Source: Coprinellus micaceus
Taxonomy: Eukaryota > Basidiomycota > Agaricomycetes > Agaricales > Psathyrellaceae
Assembly (NCBI GenBank): GCA_951394405.1
Contig: OX596339.1
Location: 3,720,001 to 3,784,000, forward strand
DNA: 64,000 bases
Reading direction: 5' to 3'
Shown: positions 34,736-43,307 of the stretch, piece after piece
How positions within the stretch are numbered: position 1 is the first letter of the stretch
Layout: the number at the start of each line of letters is the position of its first letter
Notes under the pieces: generated by a model
Seen by the model: the letters and a program-made list of their open reading frames with translations, nothing else
What the model was told of the DNA's origin: nothing
Database searches by the model: none
Program-made: the position numbers and the translations under genes

Positions 34736-35787
34736 CATCTGCAAACCGAGGGAGTCGAGACTAGGCTAGGCTAGGTGAGATAGGAAAAGTGAGGGGCGAC
34801 TAAGCTCCAGGCGCCAGACTAGGAAGCGGGAGGTCCACTAAGATGCCGATTCCTCACTTTGCCAAGCTAGGGCCGGCTGATCTAAGTGGTGCAGCGCTTA
34901 TCTTAGTAGACTTCACATAAAAAAGCGGACCTAGTAGGAATGTATAAAGTAGTAAAGACGACTGAGATAAGTGGACATAGCTTTTCGGAAACTTGAAGCC
35001 CAGATTCTAGCGCGCGCCTAATGCTCGCAGGAGGCGCCGCTGGCTGAAATTAACTGCAACGGAATTCAAACATCTAGTAGGGCCAGCGTCTATTATGGGT
35101 CATGGCGTCTATGGGATTTTGTGTCTATTCGTATGTCTAAGGTCTACCGGGACGCGGGGCAAATGCTTAACCACTGGGCCAAGAGTTAGTACCCCGTCAA
35201 CGCCCGGTCCCTCTCTGCGGCGTAGAGAACACATGTTGTGGTGTGGTCAGCGAGACCTTGTAGAGTTGGGCGTGTTTCCTTGCAGCCTTGGCCGGGGCAG
35301 GTGTGTCTCATCAGTAGAATAATAAGTGCTAGTACAAGTGTAGGAATGAGCCTCATATTGCCATCATACAGGGGACGAGGGGATGGTGGTGGTACGAATG
35401 CAAAGCAAACCGCTGCACTGGTCGAGCCTTCCTAATTGGTGGTATCACCGTCAATCGCCAAAGCGGCTCTCCCAATTTCACCCTACCTAGCCTTGCATAG
35501 CCTGGTGCACGTTTCTCAGTGGAAACCACTCTTCCTAGTGAGGATGACATATCTTAGTGAACCTAGTAGGGATCACTTATCTAGGGCAGCGGTACTAAGC
35601 TCACGACGAAAAGCAAAGAAGCCGTGGGAATGCTAGGAGCCACTTGATCCGGGGGCAGTTAGCAGGGAACCCGCCTTTCTCGCTTTTCGAAGTCAGCAAG
35701 GCGGCTTCCTTGCTACCCGCCCCTTTACTTAGCGGCCCTTGCTAGGCCCACTTCCCCTAATAAAGACTTCCCCGGTTTGCAGATGTC
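34736..35787. mobile_element. Non-autonomous TIR DNA element, 1052 bp
   Basis: The ends are inverted repeats of 21 bp with two mismatches: CATCTGCAAACCG...AGTC at 34736-34756 and its complement at 35765-35785. The trinucleotide ACG flanks it on both sides (34733-34735, 35788-35790). Aligning the flanks with block-C copies at 19660 and 28420 shows uninterrupted sequence there, so this is an insertion. Inside are many ACTAAG/CTTAGT and CCTAGTAGG words in both orientations near the ends, typical of transposase-bound subterminal repeats. No transposase frame was found. Superfamily not settled; a 3-bp duplication would suit PIF/Harbinger or CACTA. Confidence 0.6.
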
Positions 35788-35854
35788 ACGTTCCCCCACC
35801 ATCTCGCCCTTACATTCTGGGTCCCCGTTGTCGACTCTCCAGTTTGTCCCCATG

Positions 35855-36677
35855 CCGACCTGGCGACGCCAGGTCGGATCCTGGGGCAAGAGGCGCGGCC
35901 GATTCAGATCATGGAAGGAATGATTAATGATGGGGGGTGAGGTACTGATACACCCCCCAAATCGGGAAATTTTTGATGGCAACGGCAGGGAGGCCAGGAC
36001 AAGCAAAGAGCGCGATGCCGGTGAGCTGCCGGTGATGGTCCACGGCTCGCTTTCGTCGCGTCATCGTCGTAATTGCAGTCCCACTTATCCTCCTCGCGTT
36101 TGGCGCAACGAGAACGATACCAAGAACCCCCCGAGAAGACCCTAATATCACCTGAAGAGGAATATGCTATGAAGGTTCCGGAAGATATGCAAAGGTGCTA
36201 TATACCAGAAATTCAGCGTCGCGAGGACCGCCGCATGAACCCTCCCCTCCGCCTTTACCCCCCTGGAATTGATGAACGCAACCTTTCTCCTCGCAGACAG
36301 CGTGCTCTGCTCGTTGTTGCGAGACCACCTGATCTTCCCTCGTTCTCACCTGCAGTGGCCTCTCAGCCCTTATGAGTACCTTCTAATCCTTTTGGTTCCG
36401 CCTTTTGAACACACACATACTATTATAATCTATCACTTCCCCCTATCGCCCTCCCTATCCATGCCTACGCCATAGAGAGTAGAGAGAGCCCAATTTGCGA
36501 CTCGCGCTGAAGCGGCAGGCCCTCGGCATTGCCTCGGATTGATGACCTTTCGTCGTCGCCGAGCGTCTTCCGCATTCGGATGTTCCCGACTCAGGGTCGA
36601 TATGCCATCATGCCCTTCCACGATCTGAATCGGCGACGCCTCTTGTCCTGGGGTTCGCCAGCCTGGCGAACCCCAGG
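35855..36677. mobile_element. Fold-back-like element, about 823 bp
   Basis: The left end is a perfect palindrome with 11-bp arms (CCGACCTGGCG-A-CGCCAGGTCGG, 35855-35877). The right end is one with 15-bp arms (36647-36677, left arm CCTGGGGTTCGCCAG). Inside these, 35882-35918 and 36615-36652 are inverted copies of each other (AAGAGGCG, CCGATTCAGATC, TGGAAGG). Paralogous spacer sequence at 19735-19780 lacks the insert. No transposase frame. The target duplication is unclear. Confidence 0.55.
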
Positions 36678-37260
36678 ATCCCGAAGGGCGCATCTAGGGC
36701 GACAATCTCCGTATCAGCTCATGTCTCCCTGGGGCTTTCCGCTCGAGCGACAGCGTACGGAGGACGATGAGTGGGGTCGGGCGTGGGCTCGCAGAGATGA
36801 GAGCAGGAGTTAAGAGGAGGGTAATGGATAGAATCGGGCTGCTTTGGGTCATGCTTGGGAGCAAGGGCGCGATGGGAAGCCGCTGAGCCTTGAAGACTGT
36901 TCAGCTAGAATGGTACGTTCCCTTCGATATGAGCCGCCCGCCATATCTAACCCACTTCCTCGCGTTAGGGTCGACGGCGTCTCTGAAGAGACGCCTTGGC
37001 CTCATGCCGCATTCCGACGCTGAGAGCGGTCTTCACAACTATCTTCGCTCGTCGAGACAACTCCCATTCGGTCGTCGCCTCCCAAGAAGTCTTGGGCAGT
37101 CGCGACTTCAAGATTGGAGTACTACACTTCCAGCTCCCAAGTTCCCAACTTCGAAAGCTACTCATCCCTTCGGCTGGATGTCTCCCTCGTTCCAATGCCA
37201 ACACGCTGGCACTAACATCGACGATCGAGTCGGAGAGACCTGTCAGCATCGCAAGACCTC
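36678..37260 (+). repeat. Spacer block C, copy 5 (right part)
   Basis: Resumes with ATCCCGAAGGGCGCATC as in 19768. The donor-like AATG|GTACGTTCCCTTCGATATG near 36911 and GCGACTTCAAGATTGGAGTA near 37100 match the other copies. Confidence 0.5.
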
Positions 37261-37808
37261 CAATCCACGTACCCAACGTAGTCAAAATGGAATGTGGGAC
37301 GATAATTACATGGCTCCAGCATCGTACGTCCTTTTCGTTCGTTATCTCTTCGAGGTGTACTGCACGGTAACCCACCCGATCCCCCCTAGCGGCCTCTGTC
37401 CACCAGCGCGCCATCCCTCATTTTGTTGATTCGGTCGGCCCTGTCCCATCGACATGCCAAGATTATAGCCCACCGCACGAGCGGCTGGTCCTACAATTAC
37501 TACTCCTTCAGTATCGTGCCGGGGCTCTCGCCGCGGGATGACACCTGATGTATGTCAACACCACCCTGCCGCAAGCCACTTCCCTCTTCCTTTCGTACCG
37601 ATGTCGTTCCAGCCGATGTTAAAGTTGGGGTTCCCCAGCGCCGCATATCCCCACTTTGAGTCGTCTTTTCGACGAATCCCAACGGATCTCGACCAGACGT
37701 CCATCCATGGAATAAATCTATTCTTCGGCCTCGATGAGACTCTTTCCCCGTCTGTACAAAAGACGCCCCTTGGTCTTTGCACATTCACACTAGTCTCCCG
37801 ACGGAACG

Positions 37809-37875
37809 TAGAAACGGCGAGTTCCCTTGGCTTTGGTGTTTCGTCGAGGCGAGGGTCTGGCTCTTTCTCCCCAAG
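37809..37875 (+). repeat. Spacer block E, copy 6
   Basis: AAACGGCGAGTTCCCTTGGC followed by GTCGAGGCGAGGGTCTGGCT, about 770 bp before NLR-6; the extra distance compared with NLR-4 and NLR-5 is partly the MITE at 38129. Confidence 0.55.
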
Positions 37876-38120
37876 AGAATGATGGAATGCTAGTCGCCTG
37901 GGAGTCGCCGGGAGCGTTCAGGGTGGTGACTGCTAGTTCTCTGATGCCCGGGGTCATTGAGGTCAAGGCAATGAAGATGGACGCACGATATGTTGCCTTC
38001 CTTATGGACTATGAATAGAGTATTCCCCCCACACAAGCATCAGCCCACGCAGGGCGTGTATTACAGTATCTTCAACCTCCCTTCTATTGACCTTTAACCC
38101 GATTTCCTTGAACACGATTC

Positions 38121-38453
38121 TTCGTCGCTAGTGATAACCAAGGATAAGGATATCCCTGAGGATAAAGGATAAAATCCGTCAAGGATAGGATACGGATTGC
38201 GATTCCCCTATCCGTGGGATTTAAAACGCGCCCAAAAACGTCCAAAACGGACCAGAACTGGTGCATACAGCCTTAATTTCGTTAAATATGATGTTTTCGA
38301 ACCTATCTCCATGAGTTCTTGCCCGATTTGGACGTTCTTGGGCTCGTTTTGATCGGATAAATCCGCCGGATACGGATAGGATAATGCCACGGATAGGATA
38401 CGGATTGCCACTTTCGTATCCGTGGATTATCCTTGGTGATCACTATTCGTCGC
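38121..38453. mobile_element. hAT-type MITE, 317 bp, with 8-bp target duplication
   Basis: The element is 38129-38445. Its ends are inverted repeats TAGTGATAACCAAGGATAA and, at the other end, the complement of TAGTGATCACCAAGGATAA (18 of 19 match). TTCGTCGC is duplicated at 38121-38128 and 38446-38453. An 8-bp duplication and a TAGTG start are hallmarks of hAT elements. The interior repeats GGATACGGAT/ATCCGTAT words. NLR-3 has the empty site (14595-14620), so the insertion postdates that duplication. It lies 132 bp before the NLR-6 ATG. Confidence 0.85.
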
Positions 38454-38454
38454 A

Positions 38455-38576
38455 GCCGAAGAATAAGCGCCCAGCTTAGTCAGCACATCGCACCGTGTCC
38501 AAAATAAGATAGCTGTTAAAGGCGTGGAGAATACGTGGCGGTCTGCTGTTTCCCCTTTACCACCACCATCCCAGCT
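38455..38576 (+). promoter_or_regulatory. Proximal promoter and leader of NLR-6
   Basis: AATAAGCGCCCAGCTTAGTCAG with TTAGTCA at 38476-38482, 95 bp before the ATG and 31 bp from the MITE end. The more distal class-II promoter bases are on the far side of the MITE. Confidence 0.6.
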
Positions 38577-40783
38577 ATGTCCAAGATCTCCTCGAACGTT
38601 AACATCGGGACGGTCGACCTCGTCACTGCTGCCGGAAACTACAACCAATATGGGACAATGTCGAACGTGGTCAACATCAACGGTGAGTGTCAAGAGATTT
38701 GGGGATGATCACACGGGTTGTTGCCTGAAGATCGATGAGCTGACCATTCGTCTCTCCCAAGATGGCGGTCAATACAACATTGAGGTCAAAGCTGGTGGGC
38801 ACAGTGGAGTCGACCTCGCCACCGCTTTGGACAGTGAGTAGATCATCTCGGCATCGAAAGGCTCCCGAGTTCACCTTGGATCCACAGAGCTCAACGCACA
38901 CATCGCCCCAGCGGCTATGCACAACTCCGCGGCTCGAGTCGACGCACCGAAGTGTCACCCCGAAACAAGGAAGGCCGTCCAAGAGAATATCTTCAGCTGG
39001 ATGTCCGCGGGCAGTGCCAGCGCGGCACCTCAGCCTACTGAGCAGATTCTATGGCTGACTGGCCCGGCAGGGACGGGGAAGACGGCAATTATGGGGACGG
39101 TGTCGGACAAACTCCAGGAGAAACAACAGTTGGCCGCAACCTTCTACTTCACGTCGTACAAGGGAATGGCAGAAACGATGTCAAAGCGACGCTTCGTAAC
39201 GACACTTGCTTACCAACTCGCTGTGCACCCATCCTTGAAGGAACGACTTTCATCACCAATGCTTTTGGCCGTTCGAGAGAATCCGGCCATATTCAATATG
39301 GATCTGAAGCAACAACTCGAGGTGCTCATCCTCCAGCCTCTACAAGCCTCCGAGGGCGATTCAAGCCCGACATCAAGCCCACGCATGGCCGTCATCGTTG
39401 ACGGAGTCGATGAGTGTGGGGAGGCCACGAACAGTGACTCTGCTCGGTCAAGGCAGGATGACCAAATCGAAGTCCTGACCATCATGCTGCAGGCGATCCA
39501 AGACCCCACCTTCCCCTTCCGTATCATTCTCGCCAGCTGCCCCGAGACCTGGATTCGCAGATTCTTCACAGACGTTGGCGCTCGTGTTGCCACCGAGATC
39601 TTCTTGGACAACAAGTACAGTCCCGATGACGACATCCGGTTGTTCGTCAAGTCCAAGTTTGCGGAGCTCTGTCGGCTATATGGTCTGGATCCCATGGCGT
39701 GGCCCACAGAAGCGGACATAGAAAAGCTAGTGGAAGATGCATCTGGCCAATTCATCTATGCTGCGACCGTCCTTCGCTTCATCGACACGCCCGGAACGTT
39801 TCCGCAAGCACAGCTTGAAATTGTCCTCAGGATCAAACCACAAGACAAGTCGAATCCATTCAGCGTGTTGGATGCGCTCTATACTTCGATTCTGCAGTCG
39901 AGCCCCAGTCCCGAAGGCACCATTCTCTGGTTGAAAGCTCTACACAGCGTCCAACAGAGGGTCGGTACCTTGCAAAATTCGGCGTGGACTATCGATCGGA
40001 TATTCGAGTCGAGTGCAGGAGAAGCGCAGATTCTCCTCGGTGGGCTCCCATCCTTGATTTATACCGCCGAGAATGCCTCTGGGGTGACAGACTCGTCATA
40101 TTATGGGAGTGAGCTGAAAGTGTCGGCCGCTCTCATTCCCAAGGTTGGCTGGACAGCATCCTATGATTTCTACCATAAATCCTTCCCTGACTACCTCGAA
40201 GACTGTTCGCGTTGCGGGGCTGCCTTTCCGGGCATCGATGATGACAAGGTCAGGCAGTGGCTAGGGGGTCGCTTTGCCCAAAACCTCAAGCGTTGAGTCC
40301 ACAATCGCTTTACTACTTTACCCTTTCAGCTAATTGTATGCATGCAGGCGGTGGTCCTCAAATTCAAATAGATCCAGGATTGCTCGTAGTTTTCCAGAGG
40401 TGTTTCCTTGATAATTTGGTTCTATTTTCTGGTAACCAGGAGGCGATACGTTGGAGGATAGAAGACAATCCCTTTTCCCGCTGCGAACCAACCGTATGGC
40501 TTGATGTGCCGAAGCAGATCCCATCTCTGGTTGGGTTTGGATTGGATAGTGCCTGCAGGAGACTGCTGTACATTATTGTGCACAATAATGTGGGTCTTTC
40601 AGGCGGTGTTCTGCGACATATTTATTGACCAGTATCCAGTGCCGTTCATACCTTCCGTGCAATCCGGGCTGCAAACGATGGAGGAGGGCAATCTCAAAGC
40701 TTCCAAAGGACGAATGGCGACAAGGTCTCCGGAGCTCATTTGACCTCCTGCTCGACAGATTCAATGTCAGGCGTTTACAATAA
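38577..40783 (+). CDS. NLR-6: NACHT-domain STAND NTPase, altered sensor-1
   Basis: Exons 38577-38682, 38762-38833, 38888-40291, 40348-40589 and 40640-40783 give 655 residues. Exons 1-2 are class II (MSKISSNVNIGTVDLV..., DGGQYNIEVKAGG). Walker A GPAGTGKT is near 118-125, Walker B AVIVDGVDEC follows, and YHKSFPDYL is kept. The motif ASRPETW of the paralogues reads ASCPETW here (Cys codon TGC at 39538-39540), a C-to-T change in a CGC codon; this Arg is the expected sensor-1 residue. The front half resembles NLR-1 and NLR-2, the rear half NLR-1 and NLR-4. Exon 4 begins R-G-G-P where others have C-G-G or C-D-G. The last exon is CRSYLPCNPGCKRWRR and ends RRLQ. Confidence 0.85.
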
Positions 40784-42500
40784 TCAGCCTCCCAGATACC
40801 AATCTTGCCGTAACACCCTTCGTTGAACAGGTGAGTTAGCATTGTCTCGAAGACTGCTCCCACCTTAACTCAAACACTCAGTACCGTTGTTTTGACTGGA
40901 AGGAGATAAGCTGGATTCTGTGGTCCTGCCATGGCCACGCTGGTTGAGGAGCGAGACACATCGTCACCAGTGTATCCGTTTATAGTGGCCAGGCGCCGTC
41001 AACCTACATGTACCTACCTACTTACCTTTGTGCTGTACCCATACAATCCTTCGGCCCGCCTCTCCATAGCACAATTAGGATTCCCATTGTGCTGATGCGT
41101 CTGCGAGTGGCTTTTGCCGTCACCGGTATACATATGGTATCGAAGCGGGTTGCTTGTTCGGCTCCAAGTTCCTTTGGATGAGACGAGGCTCTGAGCTGTG
41201 GACCTTCCGCTGTAAAGAAAGGATGTACCGCGTCGGAGCCAACGAGCGAAGTATCCGAACAATCGATGGATGGGGATGTGTTAAACAGTTCGCGAGTTTA
41301 TGAGAGCGCAAATCCCGTGCCATTAATCGGAGACAGAAAGGAGCAGAGTGAGTGGGGGCGAGCAGGGTGAACGTATGATGAGCCGTGACACGACAAAGCC
41401 AGGTCTGAGAAAGAGACAGAAGGTCTTGGAAGAGGCAATGGTTCTCCTCGATTACAGGCAAAGAAATTGTATGGACCACCGAGGACGAGTCCGGGTTACA
41501 AGTGCTTCAAATAATACGGCGGGTAGCAAAGTGAGTGAAGAGCGATGTGACGGAGACAGATAGTGAGAGTGGGGAATCCTGAGGCTTGAATGGATCTCGG
41601 CTCACATTCCAAGTCCCGGGTATCCATTCAGCCAGAGCTGAAGGGAGAGCCGTGTTGCGCCCTCTAATCTATTTCATGGCGACGTCTCGGATCGAGGCTC
41701 AAGCATAGGAGGAAGAACGAAGGGGAGTCCAGCATCACCTGAAGACGGAGCAGACGAGGAAATGAGGAATCGACCATCGAGGAGGATACAAGTGAATCGG
41801 TGTCCGTTCCTTTCTCGCTTCCTCAGCATTGCATAATGCACCGAGTTACAGATGTTGAAGAGGCTCGGGCCGGCGGGGTCTTTGGGTGGTAGGCGAGGAC
41901 GGTGTATGGATAAAATGAACTCAATCAATGTTTTATTTGAGCGGGCGAAGGCGTTTGGGTGTCGCCGAGTGGCCACTAAAAAGTATCGATGTAGCCGCGC
42001 TACCCCCACCAAGTCCTATCGGGCTTACGGATTGTGACTTCGCGTTTGTGCTGCATTCCACCGGAGACAAATGGAGACGAACAGCGACAAACGGCTTTAG
42101 TGGTACCCTTGAACGCTTTTGCAAGTTCAAGTGAGAACAGGTCTGTCGAGAAGATGCAGGAAAGGTGCGGGAGTAGAGGTACCGGCGAAGGTTCCCCAGC
42201 TCGGTCGTAAGAGCTGTCCGCGGCTGGAGAGGCGTGTGTCGCAAATCCGGCTGGAAAGCAGAACCTGATAAAGCGAGAAGGCGTGTAGAGAACGAAAGTG
42301 CACGATACAGCGGGGGTATCGCCGGCAAGGAGCTAGAGTCGAGCTGGGGTATTCACTGTTCCATTTCTGCGACATCCAGTACTGGAGGTTGTCTAGGAAG
42401 GTCAGGGGACAATGGAGAGGGAACACCCAAAGGCATTTTGCGAAGTGGAGGGACAAGGCAAGAGATGGAGACCTGGAATGAGGGGAGAAAGCTAGTCGAG
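40784..42500. other. 3' flank of NLR-6 and spacer
   Basis: A 3' UTR donor GAACAG|GTGAGT at about 40832 with an acceptor ACTCAG near 40882 matches NLR-1 and NLR-4. The rest holds unsupported frames (for example 41674-42012 on -). A decayed block A may lie at 42240-42520. Confidence 0.4.
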
Positions 42501-42519
42501 AATTCTCTTTTTGATGCAG

Positions 42520-42690
42520 CCGCTGCAGTCCGACGGACCATAGATCGCCGGACTCGGTGCTTACTTTCCCCAGACCTGCAGGGGTACTCGACCCTGACCT
42601 CGAAGGGACGCGATTATTGGGTTTCACGACGCGTATATCTTATGTTATATACGATTTAGACTTGAAAAGATAACCCTGGTGCGTACATTC
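42520..42690 (+). promoter_or_regulatory. Block M copy 6: ACGCGT doublet
   Basis: First box ACGCGA (42608-42613), second ACGCGT (42629-42634), again 21 bp apart; third box GGTGCGT from 42678, 49 bp on. TATATACG lies between. This is the right-hand end of the array; no NLR gene follows. Confidence 0.6.
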
Positions 42691-43307
42691 CTCCTTCAAA
42701 GCCTCAGCGCCAATCTAGGTGTCGGGGTTTGTGCCCAATTTGGGGCCGTACGCCGACATTATTACGGCGGTGACTGATGTGACAGGCGCTTGCTTTTAAC
42801 TATCATCTTCCTCGACCGTAAGGGCCCCATTTTCATCGTGAAATCGTGAACGACCCAGGAATACCCCATTTCTCCTCCACTGAAATCCCGGAATTTGTAT
42901 ATTTCAGAACTTCTGAGAAACCAATCGCTCAGGGACGTACGACATGAAGATGGACACTCAACACCAAGCGAGCGCAGCGAGCGTCAGGTTTTCGAGCAGG
43001 GGCTTTGTAAGCCTGAGACGCCCAGACCTCACGTGCGGCGGTCCACCGACGCGCGCTTCTCTCTTCTGTCTCCCCCCACGTCATCATCTATCCTATTTCA
43101 CTAGCTTTGCCTACCAATAGATAGATGGTGCACTCGGCACGTCACCCAGTGATCGTCTCTCCCTACCTAGACTCTGAGTTATAGTCAGAGCAGAGGTAAA
43201 GAATCCCCGTCGTTCATTCTTCCCCTCTCCCTCCTTCCTCCTCTCTCCTCTCAGCAGGTCTCGCCTCTCCCTCTTTTTCACCCTCCCTCTTCTTTCCACC
43301 TTTCATC

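Noticed and set aside
35166..35185. Reverse-strand tRNA-like TGGCCCAGTGGTTAAGC inside the 1052-bp TIR element
   Set aside because: An A-box match only; the downstream sequence does not form acceptor or T arms. A SINE is possible but unsupported.
2549..40783. Repeat-induced point mutation (RIP) of the array
   Set aside because: The NLR copies keep open frames and show no excess of C-to-T stops by eye; the single CGC-to-TGC change in NLR-6 is not enough.
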